Of a stretch of DNA of 64,000 bases, positions 40,588 to 49,078 are shown in pieces. The DNA comes from Sphaerisporangium sp. TRM90804 (GTDB lineage: Bacteria; Actinomycetota; Actinomycetes; Streptosporangiales; Streptosporangiaceae), in the NCBI RefSeq assembly GCF_029846175.1, contig NZ_JARWAC010000007.1, forward strand, positions 1 through 64,000, written 5' to 3'. Made by a program: the position numbers and the translations under genes. The notes below the pieces were generated by a model, which saw only the letters and a list, made by a program, of their open reading frames with translations, made no database searches and had not been told where the DNA came from. Within the stretch, counting starts at the first letter, position 1. The number at the start of each line of letters is the position of its first letter.

Positions 40588-41844
40588 GTGCGTGGGCTGC
40601 GTGTAGGGCTGGTCGTATCCGTCGTTTCGATGTTCGTGGGTGCTGGGGCCGCGGTGCCCGCGGTCGCGGGGGTCGCGGGGTGTGTGGACACGTCGGTGGG
40701 GCTCACCGTCGAGGAGCAGCGGCTCGCGCGGGACGTGCCGCAGGAGATCCTGCGGCGGGCCGGGTTCGACTCGGTGGCCTCCGGTTTCTTGCGCGACCTG
40801 TGCCGGGCGCACTCGTACCGCGGTGCGGAGCGGGTGGTCGCGGAGCATGGGCAGCGGCTGTGGCGGCGGGCGGTGGACCGGGCGCAGGGGCGTGGGGCTC
40901 CGGGCGGGGACCTGAGCCGGGACGACGATCGGCCGCTGTACTGGGCGCGGCTGGGGATGACCGGGGCGCTGCGGCAGTGGCGGCCCGGGTTCGAGCTCTC
41001 CGACGCCGCGCGTGAGAAGCTGCTCGACGGGCTGGAGCGCGCCTCGCGCGGTCAGGACACCATCCGCCTGCAGGGCGACGGCAAGCGGGTGAAGCGGGTG
41101 CTGGTCACCGGCTTCGACCCGTTCACGCTCGACCGGGACATCCGGATAAGCAACCCGTCCGGGGCGACCGCGCTGGCGCTCGACGGCACGACCGTTCGGA
41201 CGGACGCGGGGCTGGTCAAGATCGAGACCGCCGTGTTCCCGGTCCGCTGGGGCGACTTCGCGGACGGCATGGTGGAACGGGCGCTGCGCCCGCACCTGCC
41301 GCGGGCCGACCTGTTCACGACGGTCAGCCAGGGGCGGGTCGGCCGGATCGACATCGAGCGGTACAACGGGGCCTGGCGAGGCGGCTTCCCGGACAACGAG
41401 AACCTGTCGTCGACCGGGCTGATCCCGGTGTCCGACCCCGGCAGCCAGCCTCAGTGGACGGTCACCACGCTCCCGTACCAGGACATCGTGGCCGCCCCGA
41501 CGGGCCGTTTCCCGGTGTACGACAACACCCAGGTGACCGAGATCCCGGCGGGCGCGACCGATCCCGTGGTGCGGCCGGACGGCCCCACCGAGGGCTCCGC
41601 CGCGCGCAGCGGCGGCGGCGGCGACTACCTGTCCAACGAGATCGCGTACCGCGCGACGCTGCTGCGCGACCGGCTCGACCTGGACATCCCCGGCGGCCAT
41701 GTCCACACCCCGGTCCTGCAGTTCGGCGCCTCCAACACCGACCCGGCGACGGGCACGGTCACCGATCCCGAGTTCGTAAGGAACCGGGTGGACATCATCG
41801 ACCAGGTCCGCTCGATCGTCCTCGTGGCGGCCGAGGCTTCCTGA
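40588..41844 (+). CDS. secreted pyroglutamyl-peptidase-like protein with Ser in place of catalytic Cys
   Basis: 418 residues. A signal peptide (MRGLRVGLVVSVVSMFVG) is followed by ~140 residues of helical sequence without known domain and then a peptidase C15 (Pcp) fold: VLVTGFDPFTLD and NPSG at the start, DIERYNGA with Glu257, and GGHVHTP with His373. The nucleophile motif, normally CN in (A)GxxxCNxxxY, reads GDYLSNEIAYR, so Ser349 stands where Cys is expected. It may be a serine variant, a different peptidase or an inactive protein. GTG 40588 is chosen because GAGGG lies 7 nt before it and the signal peptide begins here. Intracellular Pcp has no signal peptide, so export is unusual. Confidence 0.78.
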   Translation: MRGLRVGLVVSVVSMFVGAGAAVPAVAGVAGCVDTSVGLTVEEQRLARDVPQEILRRAGFDSVASGFLRDLCRAHSYRGAERVVAEHGQRLWRRAVDRAQGRGAPGGDLSRDDDRPLYWARLGMTGALRQWRPGFELSDAAREKLLDGLERASRGQDTIRLQGDGKRVKRVLVTGFDPFTLDRDIRISNPSGATALALDGTTVRTDAGLVKIETAVFPVRWGDFADGMVERALRPHLPRADLFTTVSQGRVGRIDIERYNGAWRGGFPDNENLSSTGLIPVSDPGSQPQWTVTTLPYQDIVAAPTGRFPVYDNTQVTEIPAGATDPVVRPDGPTEGSAARSGGGGDYLSNEIAYRATLLRDRLDLDIPGGHVHTPVLQFGASNTDPATGTVTDPEFVRNRVDIIDQVRSIVLVAAEAS

Positions 41845-41850
41845 GCGCGT

Positions 41851-41879
41851 CCGCCGGTCCGGGCTCCCCGGACCGGCGG
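41851..41879 (+). terminator. terminator after the Pcp-like gene
   Basis: CCGCCGGTCCGGG pairs with CCCGGACCGGCGG over a 3-nt loop, 6 nt after the stop codon. Confidence 0.75.
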
Positions 41880-41991
41880 CCCGTGGTGAGCCGGGGGCTC
41901 GGCCGGACGCCGAGATCAGGGCCGGCCTGCGACGCGCGGATCATGCATCGGGGCGTCGGAGGGAAGTCGTCGTCCGTTAACCGTTGATCGC

Positions 41992-41997
41992 TACACT
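41992..41997 (+). promoter_or_regulatory. -10 element TACACT of the sulfatase gene
   Basis: TACACT lies 30 nt before the start codon, after GTTAACC sequence. No good -35 is seen, which is common in actinobacteria. Confidence 0.4.
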
Positions 41998-42027
41998 CCG
42001 CCCGACGTCCTCATCGAAGCGGAGCCC

Positions 42028-43698
42028 ATGGACCTCGACTCTCCCTCCCGCCGTGCCCTCCTCGCCGCCGGCGGCGGGCTTCTCACCTCGGCGGTCCTCG
42101 GCGGCTCCGGGCGGGCGGAGGCGGGCGGGGCCACCGGCCGGCCGAACTTCGTGATCGTCCTGGCGGACGACCTCGGCTGGGGCGAGGTGGGCTGTTACGG
42201 GCAGAAGCTGATCGCGACGCCGAACGTCGACCGGCTGGCCGCGCAGGGCATGCGGTTCACCAGCGCCTACGCCGGCGGCCCGCTGTGCGCGCCGTCGCGG
42301 GCGTCCCTGCTCACCGGGCTGCACGCGGGGCACTCCAGCGTGCGCGAGAACCCGGAGGGCGGGCCGCAGCGCTCCCTGAGCGCGCGCGACGTCACCTTCG
42401 GCTCGCTGCTGAGGCTCGCCGGGTACCGCACGGCGCTCTTCGGCAAGTGGGGGTTCGGGCCGGAGGCGCCGTTCCAGCCGTCGCACCCGAACGCCCGGGG
42501 GTTCGACGAGTTCCTCGGGTACATCACCCACAAGCACGCGCACCAGTACTGGCCGGCGTACCTGTGGCACAACCAGACCACTGTGGCGCTGAACCGCGCC
42601 CACTACGCGCCCGACCTCTTCCTGGATCACGCGAAGCGGTTCATCAGGGACAGCGCCGGCAGCGGCCGGCCGTTCCTGCTCTACCTGCCCACCACGCTGC
42701 CGCACTCGCCGAGCGACGTCCCCGGGCACGCGGGCCGCTACGCGAACAAGCCGTGGAGCCGGGCCAACCGCGGGCATGCCGCCCAGGTCACCCGGCTCGA
42801 CCACCATGTCGGTCAGATCGTGCGCACGCTGCGCGAGGCCGGGGTCGCCGACTCCACGGTGCTGCTGTTCACCGGGGACAACGGCCCGCATCGGGAGAAG
42901 GGCGTCACCCCGCGGCTGTTCGACTCCAACGGCCCGTACCGCGCCGACAAGCGGGACGTGTACGAGGGCGGCATCAGGGTCCCGATGGTCGCCTGGTCGC
43001 CGTCCCTGATCGGGCCGGGCCAGGTGCTCGACGACCCGGTGACGTTCTGGGACCTGCTGCCGACGCTCGCCGACCTGGCCGGGGTGCCCGTCCCCGACCA
43101 CCTCGACGGACGGTCGATGCGCGGCCTGCTGGACGGGTCGGGCGGCTACGAGGGCCACGAGTACCTGCTGTGGAACCGCCCGAGGAAGGTGCAGGCCATC
43201 CGGCAGGGCGACTGGAAGGCGGTGCGCTTCGCGCCGGGGATCGCCGGAGCCGGGCCGCGGGGGCGGTTCGAGCTCTACGACCTGGGCGAGGACGAAGGCG
43301 AGTCCACCGACCTCGCGGCGGCGCGCCCGGAGGTCGCGGCCCGCCTGGACGCCCTGATCGACGCCTCCATCGGCCCCAACCCGACCCTGCCGTACGGCAT
43401 GCTCGTCTCGGGCGAGCCGGACGCGTCCGCGGGGAGGCAGCACCGGGTCGTGGTCACCCTACACAACGGCTCGGCGGTGTCCTGGGACGACCTGCGCGTC
43501 GACCTGGAGACCCCCGCGGGCCGGCGGGTGAGCGGCGGTCGCCACCCTTCCGCCCTCCCCCCGGCCACCTCCGTGAAGGTGGTGTTCACCGTCACCCCGG
43601 CCGAAGCCGGCACCGCGGCCAAGCCCCTGACGTCCACGGCCCGCTTCACCGCGGACGGCAGGAAGGTGCGTTTCCGGGCCCGGCAGGCCGGCCTCTGA
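42028..43698 (+). CDS. Tat-exported arylsulfatase-type sulfatase
   Basis: 556 residues. The twin-arginine signal is SRRALLAAGGG. The sulfatase fold shows FVIVLADDLGWGEVGCYG (metal-binding Asp pair), and the formylglycine motif CAPSRASLLTG with Cys87, modified by a formylglycine-generating enzyme before export. Further metal-site blocks are HSPSDVPGHAGRY and FTGDNGPH. Residues ~460-556 look like an Ig-type C-terminal domain (VVVTLHNGSAVSWDDLRVDL). It would hydrolyse sulfate esters outside the cell, perhaps of sulfated glycans; the substrate is unknown. No sulfatase-activating gene is nearby. Confidence 0.9.
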   Translation: MDLDSPSRRALLAAGGGLLTSAVLGGSGRAEAGGATGRPNFVIVLADDLGWGEVGCYGQKLIATPNVDRLAAQGMRFTSAYAGGPLCAPSRASLLTGLHAGHSSVRENPEGGPQRSLSARDVTFGSLLRLAGYRTALFGKWGFGPEAPFQPSHPNARGFDEFLGYITHKHAHQYWPAYLWHNQTTVALNRAHYAPDLFLDHAKRFIRDSAGSGRPFLLYLPTTLPHSPSDVPGHAGRYANKPWSRANRGHAAQVTRLDHHVGQIVRTLREAGVADSTVLLFTGDNGPHREKGVTPRLFDSNGPYRADKRDVYEGGIRVPMVAWSPSLIGPGQVLDDPVTFWDLLPTLADLAGVPVPDHLDGRSMRGLLDGSGGYEGHEYLLWNRPRKVQAIRQGDWKAVRFAPGIAGAGPRGRFELYDLGEDEGESTDLAAARPEVAARLDALIDASIGPNPTLPYGMLVSGEPDASAGRQHRVVVTLHNGSAVSWDDLRVDLETPAGRRVSGGRHPSALPPATSVKVVFTVTPAEAGTAAKPLTSTARFTADGRKVRFRARQAGL

Positions 43699-43755
43699 TC
43701 CGCCGACGGCGCTGGTCCCTTGGCGGCGGAGCGGCGGCGTTGGGAGAATTCAGCC

Positions 43756-44505
43756 ATGGACCTCCACATCACGACACTGGCCGAGCGCCCCGAACTCGCG
43801 CCCGAGCTGTGGCGGATGCCCGACACCTGGCCCGTCTTCATGAAGGAGGACCCGGCCGCCGACCTCTACTACCCGGTGGCGGCGACCCGGTACGCCGAGT
43901 ACACGCTGGTCGCCACCGACCCGGCCGACCCCGGTGTCCTGGTGGCACGTGCCTTCTCCGTGCCCTTCGTGCTCGGCGGTGACGAACTGCCCGACGACGG
44001 CTGGGACGGCGTGCTGTGGCGGGCGACCGTCGCGCGGCGATCGCCCGTGCGACGGTCGCCCGACGCGATCTCGGCGCTGGAGATCACGATCAGGTCCGAC
44101 CTGCTGGGCAAGGGCCTGTCGGCCGTCATGCTGCGCGCCCTGCGCGCCCGGGCCGCCCGGCTGGGCTTCCGCGAGCTGCTCGCCCCCGTCCGTCCCAGCG
44201 GCAAGCACCTGCGGCCCCGCGACACGATGGCCGGCTACGCGGCGCTGCGCCGGGACGACGGCCTGCCGGTCGACCCGTGGCTGCGCGTGCACGCGCGCGC
44301 CGGCGGGGTGATCGAGAAGGTCGCGCCGCGATCGATGGTCGTGGCCGGCACCCTCGCCGAGTGGCGGCGATGGACCGGCCTGCCCTTCGACACGACGGGG
44401 GACGTGGAGGTCCCGGGCGCGCTGGTGCCCGTCCACTGCGACGCCGAGCACGACCACGCGGTCTACGTCGAGCCCAACGTCTGGGTGCGTCACCCCGTGG
44501 GCTGA
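43756..44505 (+). CDS. GNAT-fold N-acetyltransferase-like protein
   Basis: 249 residues. A divergent GNAT fold can be seen: EITIRSDLLGKGLSAVMLRALRARA fits the acetyl-CoA loop (R/Q-x-x-G-x-G/A appears as SDLLGKGLS), and RELLAPVRPSGKHLRP follows. The C-terminal 60 residues are specific to this actinobacterial subgroup. Substrate unknown. ATG 43756 has GGGAG 9 nt upstream. It follows the sulfatase gene by 57 bp and may share its transcript. Confidence 0.7.
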   Translation: MDLHITTLAERPELAPELWRMPDTWPVFMKEDPAADLYYPVAATRYAEYTLVATDPADPGVLVARAFSVPFVLGGDELPDDGWDGVLWRATVARRSPVRRSPDAISALEITIRSDLLGKGLSAVMLRALRARAARLGFRELLAPVRPSGKHLRPRDTMAGYAALRRDDGLPVDPWLRVHARAGGVIEKVAPRSMVVAGTLAEWRRWTGLPFDTTGDVEVPGALVPVHCDAEHDHAVYVEPNVWVRHPVG

Positions 44506-44657
44506 CGCCGGACTCCGCGCGCCGGCTTCGGGTGCCGGGCGACGGCGACTCGGCGCGCCGGGCTCCAGGTGCCGGGCTCCGGGCCGCGTAGGGCACGCGC
44601 CGGGCCGCGTCCAGGGAGGCGGGGGGTGCGCACCGGTTTCGCGGCGCCGGAGGGGCT

Positions 44658-45332
44658 TCAGTTGCCGTGGCTGTGGGGGGGCACGGTGGGGCCCTCGCTG
44701 GCCTGTACCAGGACGAAGCCTCGGCCGCTGAACGCCAGTTGCACGGCTTCGCCGCTGCCCCGGCCGATCAGGGCTCCCAGCTTGGCGGTGCGGTTGACGC
44801 CCACCTGGAGCGCGGCGTCCCAGCAGACCGCCGCCTGGGCGTCCGCGAACGTCGGGGCGCTGGCGGTGTCCAGCACGACGGGCGTGCCGTGCGCGGTGAT
44901 CGCGACCCAGCCGGTGCCGCGGATGGTGGTGTTGAACAGGCCGCCGGTCGCCATGCCCGCGCCCTGCACGCGCTGGATGTCCCAGGTGAGCTGGGGGTCG
45001 AAGGCCAGCAGGTTGGCCCCGTTGACCGTGAGGGCCTCGTTCTCCAGGTAGAAGAGATGGACGTCGTCGGCCTCGTGCGCCAGGAACAGGGCGCCCTCGC
45101 CCCGTACGCGCATCAGCGGCGCGCCCTCGCCGGTCACCATCTTCTTGAGCAGCCGCCCGACGCCGCCCGAGCCCTCGTAGTCGAACTCCATCTTGCCCTG
45201 GAAGGCCACCATGGAGCCCTGCCTGGCGAGCACCTCACCCCGCAGGTGGACCCGCAGCATCTTGGAGTTCTGCATGACGAAGTGCCCGGGCAGCTGACCG
45301 GAGTCGAGGTTGGCGAAGAAGGAACTGCGCAT
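44658..45332 (-). CDS. AIM24-family beta-barrel protein
   Basis: 224 residues made almost wholly of beta strands, with LRVHLRGEVLARQGSMVAFQGKMEFDYEG, LTVNGANLLAFDPQLTWD and GLFNTTIRGTGWVAITAHGTPV, the repeated blocks of the AIM24 (DUF124/TRAP-like) family. The biochemical role in bacteria is unknown; the eukaryotic namesake is mitochondrial. The start ATG 45332 has GAGAGG 7 nt upstream, and an in-frame ATG 33 nt earlier is less likely. It stands alone. Confidence 0.87.
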   Translation of the reverse strand: MRSSFFANLDSGQLPGHFVMQNSKMLRVHLRGEVLARQGSMVAFQGKMEFDYEGSGGVGRLLKKMVTGEGAPLMRVRGEGALFLAHEADDVHLFYLENEALTVNGANLLAFDPQLTWDIQRVQGAGMATGGLFNTTIRGTGWVAITAHGTPVVLDTASAPTFADAQAAVCWDAALQVGVNRTAKLGALIGRGSGEAVQLAFSGRGFVLVQASEGPTVPPHSHGN

Positions 45333-45675
45333 GGGACGGCCTCTCGACGGTGAAAGAACGGACAACCAGCGTGACGAACGAGGACGGCCGCGAGGTTCCG
45401 CGTCACCGACCGGCGGTCGCGCGCCGGTGGTCAGACCGTACTGGGCCCGGTGGGCGCGCTCGGTGATTTTCCCCGTTTCGGGGGATCTGCCCGGGGGCGT
45501 TCAATGAGGGAAGCCCATGCCCACCCCCTGGGACGGCCGCCCGTCGAGGATGTCGAGGCCGTCGAGCCACTCCGCGGGAGCCCACGCATCCCGCTGGGGG
45601 ACGGCCGCCCCGGAGCACCGGCCTGGCCGGTAAACCAGATGCCCGGCGGGCCGGCGCCCCGCTACCGTCGCCCGC
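45333..45675. promoter_or_regulatory. divergent region with a leaderless promoter for the phosphotransferase gene
   Basis: The 343-bp gap has no gene that I can support. At its right end TACCGT (45663-45668) is followed by 7 nt and ATG 45676, the leaderless -10 geometry. No Shine-Dalgarno sequence precedes that ATG, in agreement. Confidence 0.5.
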
Positions 45676-46686
45676 ATGAGAGATCGGCCCGACGACCTGC
45701 GGGAGCCCGAACTCCGCCGCGCCCTGCACGCGTGGCTGATCGACGCCGTCGAGGTGGCGCACGCCCCGGTGGGGTTCGGCGACCACCACTGGACCGCCAC
45801 CGGCGCCGACGGCCGGCGCTGGTTCCTCACCGCCGCCGACCTCACCGGCAAGCCCCGGCACGGAGCCGACGCCGACGCCGCCTGCCAGGGCCTGCGCGGT
45901 GCCATGGACACCGCCGCCGCCCTGCGGCACGGCGGCCTGGACTTCGTCATCGCTCCCCTGACCACCCCCCGGGGCGAGACCGTACGCAGGGTCGGCGCCC
46001 GCTACGCCCTCAGCGTCTTCCCCTTCGTCGACGGCGCCCCCGGAGAGTTCGGCCGGAAACCCTCGCCGGGCGAACGCGGCCGGATGCTGGATCTCCTGGC
46101 CCGGCTCCACCGCACCGCGCCCCCGGAGTCCACCCCCGCCCACCGGCCCGAACTCCCCACGCGCCCCCACCTCGACCACATGCTGACCGCCACCGGCCGG
46201 CCCTGGGAGGGCGGCCCCTACGCCGAGCCCGCCCGCGCCCTGGTGGCCGAGCACGCCGCCGCGCTGCGCCTGCGGCTGCGCCGGTTCGACGACCACATCC
46301 GGCATCTCGAAGCCGGCGGATCCCGTCCCGTCGTCACCCACGGCGAACCCCACCCCGGCAACGTGGTCCGATCCGCCGGCCGCCCCCTGCTGGTCGACTG
46401 GGACACCGTCGCCCTGGCACCTCCCGAGCGCGACCTGTGGCTGGTGGCCGAGGACGCCGCCGACCTGGCCCGCTACGCCGACGCCACCGGCCACGCCCCC
46501 GACCCTGTCGTCCTCGCGCTCTACCGCCTGCGCTGGGCCCTGGACGACGTGGCGGCCTTCGTCGACTACTTCCGCTCCCCGCACGCCCACACCCCCGACG
46601 CCGAGCTCTCCTGGGAGAGCCTCGCCGCCACCCTGCGATGGCTGGCCGCGGACCACGCCGGTGACGAGACGGCGGCGCCGGCGTGA
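45676..46686 (+). CDS. aminoglycoside-phosphotransferase-fold kinase
   Basis: 336 residues. The APH fold is given by the catalytic loop VVTHGEPHPGNVV and the metal-binding LLVDWDTVALAPPERDLW. The closest described group by these motifs is spectinomycin/macrolide-type phosphotransferases (HGEPHPGN rather than HGDLHPGN), though most environmental members have unknown substrates. It probably starts as a leaderless mRNA. A very strong hairpin follows 96 nt after the stop. Confidence 0.85.
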   Translation: MRDRPDDLREPELRRALHAWLIDAVEVAHAPVGFGDHHWTATGADGRRWFLTAADLTGKPRHGADADAACQGLRGAMDTAAALRHGGLDFVIAPLTTPRGETVRRVGARYALSVFPFVDGAPGEFGRKPSPGERGRMLDLLARLHRTAPPESTPAHRPELPTRPHLDHMLTATGRPWEGGPYAEPARALVAEHAAALRLRLRRFDDHIRHLEAGGSRPVVTHGEPHPGNVVRSAGRPLLVDWDTVALAPPERDLWLVAEDAADLARYADATGHAPDPVVLALYRLRWALDDVAAFVDYFRSPHAHTPDAELSWESLAATLRWLAADHAGDETAAPA

Positions 46687-46781
46687 GCCGCCGGTCTCCT
46701 ACCGCAGCCGCTGACGTCTCTCATGGACAAGAAGGACGCCACCGGCACCCGTCCTGATCCGCTTCCCGCGCGAGCGACCGC

Positions 46782-46813
46782 AGAGCCCCGCCACGCCCAC
46801 GTGGCGGGGCTCT
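46782..46813. terminator. strong bidirectional terminator
   Basis: AGAGCCCCGCCACG and its complement form a perfect 14-bp stem with a 4-nt loop between the convergent phosphotransferase and NlpC/P60-like genes. Confidence 0.8.
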
Positions 46814-46855
46814 CGGGTCGCGTCGGCCGGTCCGGGTCGCCGGCCGATCGCGGGG

Positions 46856-47908
46856 TCAGCGGATCGCGAGCGGGCGGTAGGGCAGGAAGCCGGTCGCGGG
46901 GGACAGGCCGTGCGAGACGCGCAGGCGGTCGGTTCCGTAGCCGCGACGCTGCTGGTAGGCCCAGTACGAGGTGCGCTTCGCGTCGGCCCAGCGGTCGAAG
47001 ATGACCACCTGCCGCCCGGAGGCCGGGCCGGTGGCCCTGATGACCAGGTCACCGGCCCGCAGCGCCGCGACCGTGATGGGCCTGGTGTGACGGGCCGAGA
47101 CCAGGCCGCGCGAGTCGGGGCCCGGGCCGCCGAGCCGCAGCGCCATCGCGGCGTAACCCGAGCCGTCGGTCCGGTAACCGCCGTGCCTGCCGGTCTGGCT
47201 GTACGGCACGCGCTTGGCGCCGCCCGGGTTCCACGTGCGGGCGCGGGCGATCACCTCGGCCGGCGTCAGGCCGGCGACCGGCCACAGCGCGTCGACGATC
47301 AGCCGGCCGTCGCCGGCCTGCGGCTGGTACCGCTCGGGGTACTTCGAGACCTGCACCCGCTGGCAGACCTCCCCCACCGGCGCCGACCGCCACGAGCCGT
47401 CCGGGTACCTGCGCTCCATCTTGTCGAGGAAGGCGCCGGTCGCCCAGGCCACGTCCAGCCGCCGGGCGGCGGTGCCCCAGCTCGCGCGCTGCTGGAACAC
47501 GCCCAGGCTGTCGTGGTCGAGCTCCTTGTCGATGTTCCGCACGCCGGTCTCGACGATGGCCGTGGTCACGGCGACCACCGCGGCCTCCCGTGGCATCGCG
47601 CGGGCGCGGACGGCCGCGACCACCGCCCGGGCGCAGCTGACGCGGTAGCCGTCCAGGTAGCCGCGCAGCTTCATCGTGAGCCGGGTGTCGAGCCGGGCCG
47701 CCAGGCCGGCGTCGCCCGCGGTCACCCCGCCGGCCGCGCAGGGCGCGGTCGAGACGGCGGCCCGCGCGGGCGAGCCGGGAGCGGTCACCACCATCGCGGC
47801 CGCGAGCAGGAGCACCGCCCCGGTCGCGGCGGGCCGGGCCGCCGCGTCCCGGAGTGGCCTGCCGGGCCGGGGCGCCGCGGCGGCGTCCGGGCGTGGTCGG
47901 GTGCGCAC
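46856..47908 (-). CDS. secreted lysozyme-like protein with an inactive NlpC/P60-like domain
   Basis: 350 residues. A signal/anchor helix lies at ~30-50. Residues ~85-210 resemble the lysozyme-like (lytic transglycosylase) fold seen in actinobacterial wall enzymes: AIVETGVRNIDKELDHDSLGVFQQRASWGT, with Glu120 as the possible acid. Residues 214-350 are the NlpC/P60-like domain shared with the two neighbouring genes, but the Cys position is Gly249 (RTDGSGY) and the His position is Gln300 (GRQVVIFDRW), so no thiol hydrolysis is expected from it. GTG 47908 overlaps the stop of the upstream gene (TAGTG), so the genes are coupled. A wall-binding role for the dead domain and cutting by the first domain is my inference. 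Confidence 0.72.
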   Translation of the reverse strand: MRTRPRPDAAAAPRPGRPLRDAAARPAATGAVLLLAAAMVVTAPGSPARAAVSTAPCAAGGVTAGDAGLAARLDTRLTMKLRGYLDGYRVSCARAVVAAVRARAMPREAAVVAVTTAIVETGVRNIDKELDHDSLGVFQQRASWGTAARRLDVAWATGAFLDKMERRYPDGSWRSAPVGEVCQRVQVSKYPERYQPQAGDGRLIVDALWPVAGLTPAEVIARARTWNPGGAKRVPYSQTGRHGGYRTDGSGYAAMALRLGGPGPDSRGLVSARHTRPITVAALRAGDLVIRATGPASGRQVVIFDRWADAKRTSYWAYQQRRGYGTDRLRVSHGLSPATGFLPYRPLAIR

Positions 47909-48945
47909 TAGCGGATCCTGCTGGGACGGTAGGCACGGAACTGGGTGCCCGTGGTGAGCCCGTGCTTGACCACGCGGTAGTCGGTGCCGTAGCCGGCGCG
48001 CTGCTGGTAGGCCCAGTAGGAGGTGCGGGCGGTGTCGGCCCACTTGTCGAAGATGACGACGGCGCGCGCGGTGTTGCCGCCCACCGGGTCGATCACCAGG
48101 TCGCCCTGGAGCAGCTCGGCCATCTTGATCGGACGGCCGTGCGCGCTGGACGCCAGGGCGGTGGTGAGCGGCCCGGGCTTGGCCAGGCCCAGCGTCATGG
48201 AGACGTAACCCGACCCGTCGGCCCGGTAGCCGCCGTACTTCTTCGCCTGGCTGTAGGGGACCCGCTTCGCGGTGCCCGGGTTCCACGTCTTGGCCCGGGC
48301 GATCACCTGGGCGCGGGTGACCGTCGGCGGCGGCACCGGCGCGTCCTCACGGATGTTCAGCGCCCGGTACGCCTTGTACTCGCTGCCCGACGACAGGCCG
48401 TAGGTGCGCGTCCGGTAGTCGGTGCCGTAGCCGCCGCGCTGCTCGTAGGCGTAGTAGGAGCTGTGCGCGGAGTTGGCCCACTTGTCGAAGATGACGACAT
48501 GGCGGGTGGTGTTGGAGCCGATCGCGTCGATCACCAGGTCGCCCCTGCGCAGCTCCGACATCTGGATGCGCCGGGTGTAGGTGCTCTTGGCGAGCCCGAC
48601 GGTGATCGGGCCCGGCTTGCCCAGGCCCAGGGCCATGGAGACGTAGCCGGAGCAGTCGGTGCGGTAGCCGCCGTGCGTCTTGGTCTGGCTGTAGGGGATC
48701 CGCTTGGCGGTCCCTGGGTTCCACGTCTTCGCCTTCGCGATCATCTGCGAGCGGGTGATCGGCGCGGCCGCCGCGGCCTGCGGAACCGCCGAGTGACCGG
48801 CGGTCGCCACCGCCGCCGCCGGGGGGCCGGCGTCGGGGGACGCCGCGTGGGCGGACACCGCGGGCACGAGGCCGCCCACGCAGGTGACCACGGTGACGAG
48901 CGCGAGGTGTCCCGCCGTGATCCTGATGCTTCGGTCCGAGGGCAT
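47908..48945 (-). CDS. secreted protein with one intact and one inactive NlpC/P60-like domain
   Basis: 345 residues. Signal peptide residues 1-~35 (ITAGHLALVTVVTCVGGLVP). Domain 1 (~62-200) keeps Cys98 (RTDCSGYVSMAL) and His149 (TTRHVVIFDKW), the thiol-peptidase pair, in the order DCSGY, RRGDLVI, HVVIF of NlpC/P60-like enzymes. Domain 2 (~208-345) has Gly244 (RADGSGY) and Ala295 (TARAVVIFDKW) in the same places. This makes a tandem of active and dead copies of about 137 residues each. It probably cuts peptide cross-bridges in peptidoglycan or a related amide. ATG 48945 follows AAGGAGA by 6 nt. It is followed directly by the lysozyme-like gene and is divergent from the membrane regulator. Confidence 0.78.
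   Translation of the reverse strand: MPSDRSIRITAGHLALVTVVTCVGGLVPAVSAHAASPDAGPPAAAVATAGHSAVPQAAAAAPITRSQMIAKAKTWNPGTAKRIPYSQTKTHGGYRTDCSGYVSMALGLGKPGPITVGLAKSTYTRRIQMSELRRGDLVIDAIGSNTTRHVVIFDKWANSAHSSYYAYEQRGGYGTDYRTRTYGLSSGSEYKAYRALNIREDAPVPPPTVTRAQVIARAKTWNPGTAKRVPYSQAKKYGGYRADGSGYVSMTLGLAKPGPLTTALASSAHGRPIKMAELLQGDLVIDPVGGNTARAVVIFDKWADTARTSYWAYQQRAGYGTDYRVVKHGLTTGTQFRAYRPSRIR
47980..48129 (-). repeat. 150-bp exact inverted repeat, left arm
   Basis: This stretch in the second domain of the tandem NlpC/P60-like gene is the exact reverse complement of 50054-50203 in the divergent membrane-regulator gene; I compared all 150 positions. The flanks differ, so the identity ends sharply. Confidence 0.92.
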
Positions 48946-49040
48946 GTGCTCTCCTTGTCCTGCCGTTGATCGTTCGGTTTGGCCGGCCGGGCACACACGC
49001 TGACAGGAAATTTCCGAAACTCATCGTGCTATTGGTGAAG

Positions 49041-49059
49041 TTGGGACAATAGCTCCCAA
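49041..49059. promoter_or_regulatory. TTGGGA-N7-TCCCAA operator candidate
   Basis: An inverted repeat lies in the 133-bp gap between the divergent tandem-domain gene and the HTH membrane-protein gene. A further GTTGGGAC half-site lies near 49100 inside the start of the HTH gene. This is a fitting place for the HTH protein to regulate both genes. Confidence 0.5.
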
Positions 49060-49078
49060 GGTGACGACATGACCTGCG

